Of a stretch of DNA of 64,000 nucleotides, positions 8,489-19,300 are shown piece by piece. The stretch is taken from assembly GCF_010668805.1 (NCBI RefSeq), contig NZ_WUFT01000006.1, positions 62,001 to 126,000 on the forward strand. The letters run 5' to 3'. The number at the start of each line of letters is the position of its first letter. Positions within the stretch are counted from its first letter, which is position 1. This DNA is from Rhizobium phaseoli. GTDB lineage: Bacteria; Pseudomonadota; Alphaproteobacteria; Rhizobiales; Rhizobiaceae. The notes under the pieces were generated by a model. The model had not been told where the DNA came from, made no database searches, and worked only from the letters and a program-made list of their open reading frames with translations. The translations under genes and the position numbers were made by a program.

Positions 8489-8825
8489 TTGGTTTCGGCG
8501 CGCGTGATTCGGTCCTGAAGAAGGCTGATTTCAGGCGCTGAGCCTGTGGATTACGGCTGGACGGACCTCCCGGGGGCGAAAACTGACACTGTTGTCGGAT
8601 TGATACAGCTTCCGCAATGTTTGGAATGAAAACCCAAAAGCCCGTCTTGAAACCGATAACCTGGGAATAAAATTTTATTAACCAGATTTTTTGACGTGTC
8701 CGTCAATTTCTTTACGTAAGTTAGTCGCTGCAATGCCTGGGAGCGCTGCCATGGGGCGCGTTGCCATGTCGAGCGAACACTTACTAGAGTGACGTGACAT
8801 CAATTGCTGGAGTGGGGGAGACACA
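8489..8825 (+). other. Intergenic region upstream of the FadL-like gene
   Basis: No gene seen. The last 140 bases before the start are AT-richer than the surroundings and contain TTGACG at 8691, a possible -35 element, but no convincing -10 box at the right distance. Probably the promoter region of the porin gene. Confidence 0.35.
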
Positions 8826-10100
8826 ATGGCATCGCGTAGGTTTTCCAAGGGCGTAACGACCCTCGTTATTTTTTCGTCGCTTGCATCGCCGTCCTTTGCC
8901 GGCGGTCTGGAGCGCGGCGGATACAATATCGACCTTCTCTTCGACAATTCGCGGTTCTCGGTGCAATCCGGTGCGACCTATGTCATGCCGCAGCGCAGGC
9001 TGACGAACGTCAAGGACACCAAAGCCTCGGACGGCCTCGGCACCAACGGCACCGGCGGTGGTTCGACCACAGCGGATGAGACGGAGGATTACTGGGTCCC
9101 CTATCTCGGGGTGAAGGTTGGTTTCGGCGACGCCATCGACTGCTTGGGCGATTATTCGACGCCCTTCGGCGCACACACCAATCCCGGCACCGATTGGCTG
9201 GGCGTCAACAACAACATCGAAACCAAGATCAGCACCCGCAACTACGGCCTCACCTGCTCCTATCGTTTCGATATGGGCCCTGGCCAGCTTCGCCTGATCG
9301 GCGGCGGGTTCTATCAGACGGTCGAGGGTTTCAAGACACGCCTCGTCGCTCCGATCACGGGGGCGGCTTCGGCGATTTATGACGGCACCGGCCGTCTGGA
9401 CCTTGCCGACCAGGCCATGGGATGGCGGGCGGGCATCGCCTACGAAATCGAGGAGTATGCCTTCCGCGCCAGCCTGGTCTACAACAGCAAGGTCAAGTAT
9501 GACGATCTCACGGGCACGGTCGACTTGACCGAGGTGCCGAAGGCCGTCAGTCCCACCAATCCCTACCTCGGTGTCGTCACGCCCGTCTACGGTTCGGCCG
9601 AAGCGCCCGATTCCGTCGAGTTGAAGCTGCAGAGCGGCATTGCCCCCGACTGGCTTGCCTTCGGTTCGGTCAAGTGGACGAACTGGAGCGTGCTTCAGTC
9701 GATCTCCTTCTGCCCGAAGGCCACCAAGGGCGTCGTCGCCTGCAACGCCGGCAGCCAACTCACCTCGCTCGACCTCTTGTATCGCGACGGCTGGACGATC
9801 AGCGGCGGCGTCGGCCACAAGTTCAACGACCAATGGGCAGGCGCCCTCAGCCTGACCTGGGATCGCGGCACAAGCCAGGGCTATGGCGCCCAAACCGACA
9901 CGTGGACGCTTGGCGCAGGCGTTTCCTATACGCCGGTCGAAAACGTCGAATGGCGTTTGGCCGGTGCGCTCGGCATCATGACCGCCGGTGACTCCGGCAC
10001 CTTCGTCTATAACGGCAAGACTTACGGCGACGATGTCTCTTATTCCTTCGGCGACGATCTGGTGGCGGCCCTTTCCACCAGCGTAAAGATCAAGTTCTGA
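8826..10100 (+). CDS. FadL/OmpP1-family outer membrane transport protein
   Basis: 424 residues. Residues 1-25 are a Sec signal peptide ending PSFA. The mature protein alternates hydrophobic and polar residues throughout, as in a beta-barrel, and ends in aromatic-terminated strands with a final Phe (SVKIKF), the BAM recognition signal. The N-terminal GGLERGGYNIDLLFD and the SYRFDMGPGQLRLIGGG-type strands match FadL-like channels for long-chain fatty acids and other hydrophobic compounds. E. coli FadL is of similar length. Substrate cannot be read from sequence. The start is well supported by GGGGGAG upstream. Monocistronic, followed by a strong terminator. Confidence 0.85.
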   Translation: MASRRFSKGVTTLVIFSSLASPSFAGGLERGGYNIDLLFDNSRFSVQSGATYVMPQRRLTNVKDTKASDGLGTNGTGGGSTTADETEDYWVPYLGVKVGFGDAIDCLGDYSTPFGAHTNPGTDWLGVNNNIETKISTRNYGLTCSYRFDMGPGQLRLIGGGFYQTVEGFKTRLVAPITGAASAIYDGTGRLDLADQAMGWRAGIAYEIEEYAFRASLVYNSKVKYDDLTGTVDLTEVPKAVSPTNPYLGVVTPVYGSAEAPDSVELKLQSGIAPDWLAFGSVKWTNWSVLQSISFCPKATKGVVACNAGSQLTSLDLLYRDGWTISGGVGHKFNDQWAGALSLTWDRGTSQGYGAQTDTWTLGAGVSYTPVENVEWRLAGALGIMTAGDSGTFVYNGKTYGDDVSYSFGDDLVAALSTSVKIKF

Positions 10101-10126
10101 TCCTGCGGCCCAAGTAGAGGTCTGAG

Positions 10127-10153
10127 AGCCCGGCAGTCTGCCGGGCTTTTTTT
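10127..10153 (+). terminator. Rho-independent terminator after the FadL-like gene
   Basis: AGCCCGGCA gtc TGCCGGGCT followed by seven T residues; a near-perfect hairpin. Confidence 0.92.
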
Positions 10154-10819
10154 GAGCAGTCCGCAAGACAAATGGACGTTCTGATTTGTGACGATTCAGC
10201 AACACTTTTTTACGACGATTGCCGTAAGGTGGCAGCGGGGTGAAATTGTCCATTTCCCGCCACAAAGAGGGAGCAGCGCTATTTGCGGGCAAGGTGATGG
10301 GCAGGCTTACGGTGCGTGTAAATAGTAGCATGGGTCTATTTTTTTCCGGCAACAAGAGATCGCGCGATACGATTGGCAACAATCGTTTGATCGTGGCCGT
10401 TTCGCTTTCTGCACAAGGCTGTTGCGACCGCCAATCCGGTCTCGCGGCGGCGCCGTCGAGCCGTTCTTTGTTGACGTTTTCGGCCCGCTCGGATGAGCGG
10501 CACGGCTTTGCTGGAGATGTCGATACTGGTTTCGTCACATTTGCTGTTTACGATTATGGTGAAGGCGGGAAGGCGGATGCCGCACCTGCCGAAAACCTGC
10601 CACGGAGAGTGCAGTCGAGCCATGCCGTGAGCCGGGTGGTTCTGAATGATGCGCTGAAAATTCGGCCTTCGGGAGAGGGCCAGTGGGCTGGATGCGACGC
10701 GGGCAAAGGAGCCATGGAGCTCGCCGCGGGATCGCTCGCCTCGAAGAAATACATCCGCGGAATGCCCGGCGCGAGCGCCGCTGCTTCCTGCCTGCGATGC
10801 GCGAGAGAAATCGGTTGAA
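10154..10819 (+). other. Long leader/promoter region of exoR
   Basis: About 665 bases with no convincing gene. A long plus-strand frame (10240-10818) fills most of it and ends one base before exoR, but its translation has no recognisable domain and low-complexity composition. exoR is known in Sinorhizobium to be controlled by ChvI, so regulatory sites are expected here. I could not identify a confident ChvI box. Confidence 0.4.
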
Positions 10820-11623
10820 ATGGTGACGTCCGAGTTCAAACTGTTCAAATTCATGCTGATGGGCATGTCGATGGCCGTGGCGCTTGCGCTGTCCGGCCCG
10901 GTCCGCGCATTCGACATCAAGGCCGGCGTGAGCAAGGAATCCGGCCCCTTCGACCTCTTCAAGTTCGGCTTCAAGGCCTATAAGAACGGACAGAAGGAAG
11001 AGGCGGTCGAAGCCTATAAATACGCTGCTGAAAAGGGGCACACCGGCTCGCGCTGGGCGCTCGCCAATATGTATGCCGATGGCGACGGCGTCACGCAGGA
11101 TGATTTCGAAGCCTTCAAGATCTACAGCGAAATCGCTCAGCAGGGCGTCGAGCCGGGCTCGGAAGATACTGGCTTCTTCGTTAACGCACTGCTCTCGCTC
11201 GCCAATTATTACAAGCACGGCATATCAGGCAGTCCGGTCCGGATCGACCTCAGCCAGGCGCGCCAGCTTTATTTTCAGGTGGCATCCACCTTTGGCGTCC
11301 CCGAGGCGCAGTTCCAGCTGGCGCAGATGATGCTAGCCGGCGAGGGCGGCAATTCCAGCCCGCAGCAGGCGAAAAAATGGCTGAACCAGGCCCGTAAGAG
11401 CGGTCACCCGGGCGCCATGGCGGTCTTCGGCAATATTCTGTTCGACGAAGGCCAGACGGCGCGCGGCCTGGCGCTGATGACGGCGGCGCTCGACCGCTGT
11501 AAGCCCAAGGATTGCAACTGGATGGAAGCGCTGCAGGAACAGGCCTTCTCGGTTGCCAATGAGGCCGACCGCCGCACGGCGGTATCCCTCTCGCACAGCA
11601 TCGCAACGAGCTCCGACGACTAG
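10820..11623 (+). CDS. exoR: ExoR, periplasmic repressor of the ExoS-ChvI system
   Basis: 267 residues, almost the length of Sinorhizobium meliloti ExoR (268), and recognisably the same protein by several blocks: SGPFDLFKFGFKAYK, EKGHTGSRWALANMY and EPGSEDTGFFVNAL. Residues 1-30 are a signal peptide ending GPVRA. Sel1-like helical repeats fill the mature part (about 45-215). In S. meliloti, periplasmic ExoR holds the sensor kinase ExoS off, and its proteolysis releases ExoS-ChvI to raise succinoglycan and lower motility. That role is inferred here from similarity. exoS and chvI are not in the window. It is convergent with xthA. Confidence 0.93.
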   Translation: MVTSEFKLFKFMLMGMSMAVALALSGPVRAFDIKAGVSKESGPFDLFKFGFKAYKNGQKEEAVEAYKYAAEKGHTGSRWALANMYADGDGVTQDDFEAFKIYSEIAQQGVEPGSEDTGFFVNALLSLANYYKHGISGSPVRIDLSQARQLYFQVASTFGVPEAQFQLAQMMLAGEGGNSSPQQAKKWLNQARKSGHPGAMAVFGNILFDEGQTARGLALMTAALDRCKPKDCNWMEALQEQAFSVANEADRRTAVSLSHSIATSSDD

Positions 11624-11639
11624 AATTAAGCGAAAAGCC

Positions 11640-12431
11640 TCAGGCCGCGAAATCGAAATAGGCGATCACCGGCACGTGGTCGGACGGCTTTTCCCAGGCC
11701 CGCACGTGTTTTTCGATTGCAGCCGACGTCATTCGGTCGGCGGCCTCAGGCGACAGCAGCAGATGGTCGATGCGGATGCCGTTGTTCTTCGGCCAGGCGC
11801 CGGCCTGATAATCCCAGAAGGAATAGAGCTGCGTCGCATCCGTCGTCGCGCGCACGGCATCCGTCAGCCCGAGATTTTCGAGCCGGCGGAACGCCTCCCG
11901 CGTCTGCGGCAGAAATAGCGCGTCGCTTTCCCAGACCTTGGGATCGAAGCAGTCGTGCGGTTCCGGGATGACGTTGTAATCGCCGGCAAGGACCAGCATC
12001 TCCTCATAGGCCAGCCGCTCGGCTGCAAACGTCCGCAGGCGCTCCATCCAGGCGAGCTTGTAGGGATATTTTTCCGTGTCGACAGGGTTGCCGTTCGGCA
12101 GGTAGAGGCAGCAGACGCGCAGGATACGTTTGTCGGGCAGGGTGAACACCGCTTCGATGAAGCGCGACTGTTCGTCCAGCGGATCGCCAGGCAGGCCGCG
12201 GTTCACTTCGGAAGGTGAACTCTTCGAGAGGATCGCCACACCGTTGAAGCCCTTCTGGCCGTGCGTCTCGACATGATAACCGAGCGCCTCGATTTCCAGC
12301 CTGGGAAAACCTTCGTCGACCGTCTTGATCTCCTGCAGGCAGACGATATCCGGATCGGAATCCTTCAGCCATTGCGTAAGATTGTCGATGCGCGCCTTGA
12401 CGCCATTGATGTTCCAGGTCGCGATCTTCAT
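11640..12431 (-). CDS. xthA: Exodeoxyribonuclease III (AP endonuclease)
   Basis: 263 residues of the exonuclease III/EEP fold. It cuts DNA at abasic sites and degrades 3' ends in base-excision repair. Motifs in order: MKIATWNINGVKAR at the N-terminus, the metal-binding Glu in CLQEIK, catalytic Asp/Asn in LAGDYNV, and the terminal SDHVPV. The start ATG at 12429-12431 is fixed by the family N-terminus; upstream frames run into the repeat at 12454, whose edge is only 22 bases from the start. Convergent with exoR, 16 bases apart. Confidence 0.95.
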   Translation of the reverse strand: MKIATWNINGVKARIDNLTQWLKDSDPDIVCLQEIKTVDEGFPRLEIEALGYHVETHGQKGFNGVAILSKSSPSEVNRGLPGDPLDEQSRFIEAVFTLPDKRILRVCCLYLPNGNPVDTEKYPYKLAWMERLRTFAAERLAYEEMLVLAGDYNVIPEPHDCFDPKVWESDALFLPQTREAFRRLENLGLTDAVRATTDATQLYSFWDYQAGAWPKNNGIRIDHLLLSPEAADRMTSAAIEKHVRAWEKPSDHVPVIAYFDFAA

Positions 12432-12453
12432 GGCTCTGTCCCGTTGCGCATGA

Positions 12454-12559
12454 TGCATGTCGCCCGGAAATGCGCAGCGGTTCCGGGATAACGACATGCA
12501 TAAAAACAAAAAGAACCAAAGCGCGCCGCATGAATCAGCTTCGAGGCGGTGCGCTTTAG
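12454..12559. repeat. Composite rhizobial palindromic repeat, copy B (inverted)
   Basis: Reverse-complement copy of the repeat at 1856-1959. It has the same GCATGTCG...CGACATGC hairpin with CCGGAA/TTCCGG core, the same TTTTTGTTTTTATG-like spacer and the same AAAGCGC...GCGCTTTAG hairpin, with a few substitutions. It lies immediately upstream of xthA, so the xthA promoter must lie inside or beyond it. Confidence 0.8.
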
Positions 12560-12664
12560 TGCGCTTCTTTTATCGTGGTCTTTCGTCGTCGGACAAGACG
12601 ATAAACCGGCCGAAAGCATTATCTTCGGCCGGTTCGATGGGGAGAACGCAATGCGTTCGGATCT

Positions 12665-12997
12665 TCAGATCGAGAAGCTGGTGCCACAGCCGCAGCTTGC
12701 CACTGCATTCGGGTTCTTGATCTGGAAGGATTGACCGAGCAGATTGTCGACGAAGTCGATCTCGGAACCCGCCATGTAGACGAGCGAAAGGCTGTCGATC
12801 AGCACCTTGGCATTATTCTTTTCGACGACGACGTCGTCGTCATCAGCGCTGTCGGCAAGGTCGAACTTGTAGGAAAAGCCCGAGCAGCCGCCGCCTTCGA
12901 CGGAGACGCGCAGCGCGCTCTTGCCGGCCTCGGCGCCGACGATCGCAGCGATACGCTTTGCTGCAGCATCTGAAAGGGTTACACTCGTATCCGTCAT
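12665..12997 (-). CDS. erpA: A-type iron-sulfur cluster insertion protein (ErpA/IscA family)
   Basis: 110 residues. A-type carriers pass Fe-S clusters to apoproteins. The three ligand cysteines are present: Cys38 in EGGGCSGF, and Cys102 and Cys104 in the C-terminal SCGCG. The start ATG has AGGAGG seven bases upstream. It is divergent from dgt. The name ErpA is preferred over IscA because the gene stands alone, away from any isc or suf operon, as is usual in Rhizobiales. Residues 55-60 are a run of Asp. Confidence 0.9.
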   Translation of the reverse strand: MTDTSVTLSDAAAKRIAAIVGAEAGKSALRVSVEGGGCSGFSYKFDLADSADDDDVVVEKNNAKVLIDSLSLVYMAGSEIDFVDNLLGQSFQIKNPNAVASCGCGTSFSI

Positions 12998-13219
12998 GTT
13001 TCCTCCTGCCGGGGTCAAGATCCGGAGAGAATGGGTTTTGGCACTCGAATATTCAAATGCCTGATATCAAACAAACTTATCATGATCTTCGTAAAAAGAC
13101 CATGATGCGCCGAGGTGGTCGAGAAAGCGCCTCTTTGCCGTTTCTTCGGGCTATAGGTATGAAGAGCGCAAAGCGGCGTCAATGGGCAGATGCGGCAACA
13201 TGCAGGATGACGGTGAACA

Positions 13220-14437
13220 ATGACGATCGATAGGCGTGCTTTAGGTTTCGGCAGCGGTGAAAGGGCGGTCTATGCGGCCGACCCCTGGACGACGCGCGGA
13301 CGGCTTTATCAGGAGGATGAAAGCCCGACGCGCTCCGACTTCCAGCGCGACCGTGACCGCATCGTCCATACCACCGCCTTCCGCCGGCTGAAGCACAAGA
13401 CCCAGGTCTTCATCGCTCAGGATGGCGATCATTACCGCACCCGGCTGACGCACACGATCGAGGTTGCGCAGATTGCCCGCGCGCTCGCCCGCGCCCTGAA
13501 GCTCGACGAGGATCTGGCCGAGGGCGTGGCGCTCGTGCACGATTTCGGCCACACGCCGTTCGGTCATACCGGCGAGGACGCGCTGCACGAGGTGCTGCTG
13601 CCCTATGGCGGCTTCGACCACAATGCACAATCGCTGCGCATCGTGACCAAGCTGGAGCGGCGTTATGCCGAATTCGACGGCATCAACCTGACATGGGAAA
13701 GCCTCGAAGGTCTGGTCAAGCACAATGGTCCGCTGCTGACGCCGGATGGCGTGGGCACGCGCGGCCCCGTTCCGCAGCCGATTCTCGATTATTGCGAACT
13801 GCACGATCTCGAGCTTGCAACCTATGCCAGCCTCGAGGCCCAGGTTGCGGCGATCGCCGACGACATCGCTTACAATACTCACGATATCGACGACGGCCTG
13901 CGCTCCGGCTACCTGACTTTCGATATGCTGGAGGAAATCCCGTTCCTTGCCGGGCTGATGGCCGAGGTCAGGGCGCGATACCCGCATCTGGAGCCGAGCC
14001 GCTTCACCCATGAGATCATGCGCCGGCAGATCACCCGCATGGTCGAAGACGTGATCGGCGTCGCGCAGGCACGCCTTTCCCTGCTGCGCCCCGAGAGCGC
14101 AGCCGACATTCGCGGTGCCGACCGGGTTATCGCCACGTTTTCCGATCACATGGCCGAGACCGACAGGCTGATCAAGGCGATGCTCTTCAAACGTATCTAC
14201 CGCAATCCCGATATCATGCGCATCCGCGCCGGCGCGGCCCAGATCGTCACTGATCTCTTTGCCGCCTACATGGCCAATCCCAAGGAGATGCAGAGCCATT
14301 ACTGGGTCGATCATATCGCCGGCCTGTCGGATGCGCCGAAGGCCCGCCATGTCGGCGATTATCTCGCCGGCATGACCGACACCTACGCGATCAGCGCCCA
14401 CAGGCGATTGTTTGACCAGACTCCGGATTTGCGATAG
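13220..14437 (+). CDS. dgt: Deoxyguanosinetriphosphate triphosphohydrolase-like protein
   Basis: 405 residues of the HD superfamily. It hydrolyses dNTPs (classically dGTP) to the nucleoside and triphosphate. Metal-site residues are visible: His78 in TRLTHTIE, His107-Asp108 in [13 protein letters not shown], and a later conserved Asp in [14 protein letters not shown]. The N-terminal block [20 protein letters not shown] is typical of the bacterial dGTPase type 2 subfamily. It begins the long plus-strand block and is followed 64 bases later by argS, the order commonly seen in Rhizobiales. Confidence 0.92.
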   Translation: MTIDRRALGFGSGERAVYAADPWTTRGRLYQEDESPTRSDFQRDRDRIVHTTAFRRLKHKTQVFIAQDGDHYRTRLTHTIEVAQIARALARALKLDEDLAEGVALVHDFGHTPFGHTGEDALHEVLLPYGGFDHNAQSLRIVTKLERRYAEFDGINLTWESLEGLVKHNGPLLTPDGVGTRGPVPQPILDYCELHDLELATYASLEAQVAAIADDIAYNTHDIDDGLRSGYLTFDMLEEIPFLAGLMAEVRARYPHLEPSRFTHEIMRRQITRMVEDVIGVAQARLSLLRPESAADIRGADRVIATFSDHMAETDRLIKAMLFKRIYRNPDIMRIRAGAAQIVTDLFAAYMANPKEMQSHYWVDHIAGLSDAPKARHVGDYLAGMTDTYAISAHRRLFDQTPDLR

Positions 14438-14501
14438 GCAGCGGTCGCCCCGCCGACGGCCGATTTAAGCCTTTGGCACAGCCTATGCATGGAAGAGTGT
14501 G

Positions 14502-16259
14502 ATGAACCTTTTTACCGACTTCGAAGCCAGGATCAAAACCGCCCTTGAACAGATCGATCTGGTCAGGGAAAAGCGATCCGAGCTCGATTTCGGCCGTATC
14601 GCCGTCGAGCCGCCGCGTGACGCGAGCCATGGCGATGTCGCGACCAATGCGGCGATGGTGCTGGCAAAACCGCTCGGAACCAACCCGCGCGCGCTGGCCG
14701 ACATCATCATCGCCAAGCTCCGGGAGGATGCCGACGTTGCCGATGTTTCGGTCGCCGGCCCCGGTTTCATCAATATCCGTCTCTCTGTTGGCTACTGGCA
14801 GCGCCTGCTCGCCGCGATGATCGGCGCCGGCACCGATTACGGCCGGTCGACGCTGGGTGAGGGCCGGAAGGTCAACGTCGAATATGTCTCGGCCAATCCA
14901 ACCGGCCCGATGCATGTCGGCCATTGCCGCGGCGCCGTCGTCGGCGACGCGCTCGCCAACCTGCTCGCCTTTGCCGGCTACGGCGTCGAGAAGGAATATT
15001 ACATCAACGATGCCGGCTCGCAGATCGACGTGCTCGCCCGTTCCGTCTTCCTGCGTTATCGCGAGGCGCTCGGCGAAAAGATCGGCGAAATTCCCTCGGG
15101 TCTTTATCCGGGCGACTATCTCGTGCCTGTGGGACAGTCGCTTGCCGCCGACTATGGCGTGCGGCTGCACAACATGCCGGAAGACCAATGGATGCCGATC
15201 GTCAAGGATCGCACCATCGATGCGATGATGGTGATGATCCGCGAAGACCTGGCGGCGCTGAACGTCCATCACGACGTCTTCTTCTCCGAGCGCACGCTGC
15301 ATGCCCATGGTGCAGCCGCGATCCGCACGGCGATCAACGACCTGACCTTCAAGGGCTACGTCTACAAAGGCACGCTGCCGCCACCGAAGGGCCAGCTGCC
15401 TGAGGATTGGGAGGATCGCGAACAGACGCTGTTCCGCTCGACCGAGGTCGGTGACGATATCGACCGGCCGCTGATCAAGTCGGACGGCTCCTACACCTAT
15501 TTCGCCGCCGACGTCGCCTACTTCAAGAACAAGTTCGATCGTGGTTTCGACGAGATGATCTATGTGCTCGGCGCCGACCATGGCGGCTACGTCAAGCGCC
15601 TGGAAGCGGTTGCACGCGGCGTTTCGGACGGTAAGGCCAAGCTGACGGTACTACTCTGCCAGCTCGTCAAGCTCTATCGCAACGGCGAGCCGGTGAAGAT
15701 GTCGAAACGCTCGGGCGATTTCGTCACGCTTCGCGACGTCGTCGAGGAAGTCGGTCGTGATTCGGTGCGTTTCATGATGCTTTACCGCAAGAATTCCGAG
15801 CCGCTCGACTTCGATTTCGCCAAAGTGACGGAACAGTCGAAAGATAATCCGGTTTTTTACGTGCAGTATGCGCATGCCCGTTGCATGTCGGTCTTCCGGC
15901 AAGCGAGGGAGGCTTTCGGCGACCTCGATGTTTCCACTGCCGAACTGGCGCAAACCGTTGCAGGCATTGGCGATCCGGCCGAATTGCAGCTCGTCGCCAA
16001 GCTCGCCGAATTCCCGCGGATCGTCGAGGCTGCAGCCCAGTCACAGGAGCCGCATCGGGTCGCTTTTTACCTCTACGACCTTGCAAGTTCTTTCCACGCG
16101 CACTGGAACAAAGGTAAAGATCAGCCGGAATTACGATTTGTTAATGATAAAAACCGAGAATCAACTATTGCCAGACTTGGGCTGGTGTACGCCGTCGCGT
16201 CGGTTTTGAAGTCGGGACTTGCCATTACAGGCACTGCCGCACCGGACGAAATGCGATAA
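14502..16259 (+). CDS. argS: Arginine--tRNA ligase
   Basis: 585 residues. It charges tRNA-Arg. The HIGH motif is HVGH at residues about 138-141 ([15 protein letters not shown]). The KMSKS loop is KMSKRSGDF at about residue 399. The C-terminal DALR anticodon-binding domain ends [14 protein letters not shown], where 'PDEMR' is the usual family terminus. A GTG directly precedes the ATG; the ATG at 14502 is taken. The last 150 bases are locally AT-richer (FVNDKNRES) without disrupting the frame. Confidence 0.97.
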   Translation: MNLFTDFEARIKTALEQIDLVREKRSELDFGRIAVEPPRDASHGDVATNAAMVLAKPLGTNPRALADIIIAKLREDADVADVSVAGPGFINIRLSVGYWQRLLAAMIGAGTDYGRSTLGEGRKVNVEYVSANPTGPMHVGHCRGAVVGDALANLLAFAGYGVEKEYYINDAGSQIDVLARSVFLRYREALGEKIGEIPSGLYPGDYLVPVGQSLAADYGVRLHNMPEDQWMPIVKDRTIDAMMVMIREDLAALNVHHDVFFSERTLHAHGAAAIRTAINDLTFKGYVYKGTLPPPKGQLPEDWEDREQTLFRSTEVGDDIDRPLIKSDGSYTYFAADVAYFKNKFDRGFDEMIYVLGADHGGYVKRLEAVARGVSDGKAKLTVLLCQLVKLYRNGEPVKMSKRSGDFVTLRDVVEEVGRDSVRFMMLYRKNSEPLDFDFAKVTEQSKDNPVFYVQYAHARCMSVFRQAREAFGDLDVSTAELAQTVAGIGDPAELQLVAKLAEFPRIVEAAAQSQEPHRVAFYLYDLASSFHAHWNKGKDQPELRFVNDKNRESTIARLGLVYAVASVLKSGLAITGTAAPDEMR

Positions 16260-16320
16260 CGTCACCATTTCCCCACAATGCGCTGGCAATTCAGAGTTGG
16301 CGTTTGCGAGTGGGATAGGC

Positions 16321-19300
16321 ATGGCTGATAAACAACTTGCGTATGATACGCGCGGAAAAGATGACCTGTTTGCCGACGATGATCCGTTGGCCGAACTTGC
16401 CCGTATCGTCGGCTTCGAGCCGCGTGTTGCAGCAAACACGATAACCGAGCCCGCGCGGCAGGAGCCCGTCCTCGATCTCGAGGACGAGCTTGGCCGCGAG
16501 TTCGACCGTTACGATTCGCCACGTCCGCTCGCAGAGCTCGACCGGCCAGCCGAGCCGATCTCTGACGACGTCATCCCTGAAGATTACATCGAGCCCGTTC
16601 TCGATGTTTCTCCGGCTGTCGAGAGGCAGGAGGTTGCAGAGCCGGTTTCCGTCGTCTCCGTTGAGGCTGAGGAAGCAACAGTGCCTGCAGCAGGCAACTG
16701 GGATGCGCCCGCCGCCGACCCGGCGGCTTGGCCGCAGCAGCTTTCCGTCGAGCCCGCTTTCGAGACGCCGGTGCAATCGGCTATCGGCGGTGCCCGCGAC
16801 CTGATCGAGGAGCTTGAGCTGTCGATTGGTGCTGCTCCGGTCTCTTCGCTGCCGCAGCCTGCCAAGGCGCCGCAATGGTCGGCCGCCAGCATCAGGTTGC
16901 CGCTTGCCAATTTCCACGCCGCGAAACGCGAAGAATCGGTTGTTCCGCCGAAGCCCGAGCCTGTGGTCGAAGCAGCCGCAGCGCCGGTGGCTGAAGCGCC
17001 TTCCGCCGATCTGCCCGCTGCAGAGCCGCAGCCCGTGATCGAGCGGTCCGCTCCCGCCGTCGAGCCGTTGGCTCCGATCGTCACTGCCGAGCCGTCCGAG
17101 GAATTCGAATCCGCGTCTCCTTCGCTTGGCTTCCCCGCCGAGCTCGATCGTCACGACGAGGTGATCGCGTCGAAAGAGGTTGCCGAGGTCGAGGACTTCG
17201 TTGAAATCGAAGACGAGCTGGAGGATTTCGGGTCTGACGCCGGTTTCGATCTCATTGCCGCCGCGGTCGAAGGCGAGATCCAGGCCGATGCCGCGCTGAC
17301 CGAGGTCGTGCCCGACGTCCCGCACACTGCCGGCACTTTCGATCTTGACGATCTGCTCGCCGACGTCTCACGTTATCCGGTGCCGCAACGCCCCAATTCG
17401 GCGACGGTTTCGCCGCAGGCCGAATCGATCGAGGCAGCCCCCGTTTCCGCCGCATTTGTCCATCCGCAAGTGATCGCGCCGGCACCGGTCGCCGTTCGGC
17501 CTGCTCCCGCCGAGCCGGCTCCGGTCTATGCTACTGAAGCCGCAAGGCCGGTCGCGCCGCAGTTTGCCGAGGTCGCTGCACCTCAGCCTGCCGCGACGGC
17601 ATATTCACCAGCGCCGCAACCCGTACCGGAAGCCGACGATCCCTTTGCCGGCCATGATTTTGAGCTGGACCTTGCCGGCATCGAGCTGGAACTCGCCGAT
17701 CTTGATTTCTCCGAACCGCCCGAGCTGGCGCCGGTTGAACCCGCGCCGGAGCCGGCAGTCCGTGCTCCCGAGCAGGCCGCTGCCGTCTCGTCTCTGTCAG
17801 CCCCCGTTTTTGCGCCTGAACCGCAAATTCCTGCTTTCCTGCAGGCGGCTTCCGCCCCTGTACGGCCCGCTCCGGCTGTCGCTGCCGAGCCCCAGGTTCG
17901 GGCTCAGGCTCAGGTTCCAACTCCGGCTCCGGCCTTCAACTGGACGCCTGTCGCTGACTCGACCGAAGACTTGCCCTTTGATCCGGCGATGATCTCCGAT
18001 CCGGAGGATCGTCCTGAGGCTGTCGAGGACATGCACGTGCCGGCGCTGCCGCCGGTCGAGCAGCCAGCTCCGGTCGCGAAAACGCAGGATTTCGAGTTCG
18101 ATCTCGACGCGGAGATCGCCAGCTTCTTCGAACCGGCCAAGCCGCGGGAAACCCCGGCGCCGGCCACGGATACGGCTGCCGCCGCGGCAAAGGTGGTCAA
18201 GCCCACCATCGCCGATGGCCTCGATGATTTCGAACGGGCGCTGGAGGAGGATTTCCGCCGCAGCGTGCGCGAGCCGGTCGAGCGCCGCGAAACCTCCGAA
18301 GTTCGGATTGAATCGGCAAGCCAGGCGGCTGATTTCAGCCGGGCCCGGTCAATGCGTCGGCTGCTTGCCGGAGCCGTCGTGCTCGTGGTCTTCGCCGGCG
18401 TCGGTTACGGTGTTTATTCCTCCGTCTGGAACGGCGAGGGGCTCGGCATTGTCGCATCGGGCGAGCCGCGCGTGATCGCTGCCGACAAGGAGCCGGTCAA
18501 GGTGGTTCCGGAAAATCCCGGCGGCAAGACCGTGCCGAACCAGGACAAGGCGGTCTACGACCGTGTTGCCGGATCTGCCGAGGAGCCGAAGCAGAAGGCG
18601 TTGGTTTCTTCCGACGAGGCGCCGGTCGATGTCGTCCAGCGCACGCTGACACCGGAAGCGCTGCCTGAGGACGACGAGAACGCCAACTCGGGTGATCAGG
18701 TCACGCCGACCGCGGTCGGTGAGACCGAGGATCCTCGTCTGCTGCCGAACCAGGACAATGCCGACAACGCGCCCGCTGGCGATGCCGACAAGGCGCCGTC
18801 CGTTTCGCCGCGCAAGGTCCGCACGATGATCGTCAAGCCCGATGGCACGCTGGTCGCCCGCGAGGAGCCAGCAGCCGTCGACCACCAGCCGGCTGCCCCG
18901 GTGACATCGTCTGCTCAGCCGATGCCGGCGTTGACGGCCCCGTCTGCACAATCGGCTTCATCAGTGCCGGCGGTCGGCGGAACGGCCGCAAGCTTCCCGT
19001 CAAGCGCCGAGGTTGCTTCCGCCGATGCTCGTTCTGCGGCACCTGCCGAAACGACGCCGGCACAGCCGCCGCTGACAGGCGGCGCCGATACGCAGGCTGC
19101 AAATCCCGCCCCGGTCCAACCGCCGGTGCGCCCGGTCAAGACCACGGCGACGACCGATACCGCTCCGGTTCCGATCGCCCGTCCGGCCGAGCAGCCCGTC
19201 AACGTTGTCGGCACCGTGACCGAGAAGGGCAATGTCCGCCCGCCGGCACAGCAGCCGAAGCCGGCACAGCAGCCGAAGACGACTGAGGTCGCAGCCGCGG

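Noticed and set aside
8784-10538. A 584-codon open frame antisense to the FadL-like gene
   Set aside because: Same reason; the plus-strand frame has a signal peptide and beta-barrel pattern.
10240-10818. A 192-codon plus-strand frame ending one base before exoR
   Set aside because: No domain, no conserved look and a poor start; kept as leader rather than gene.
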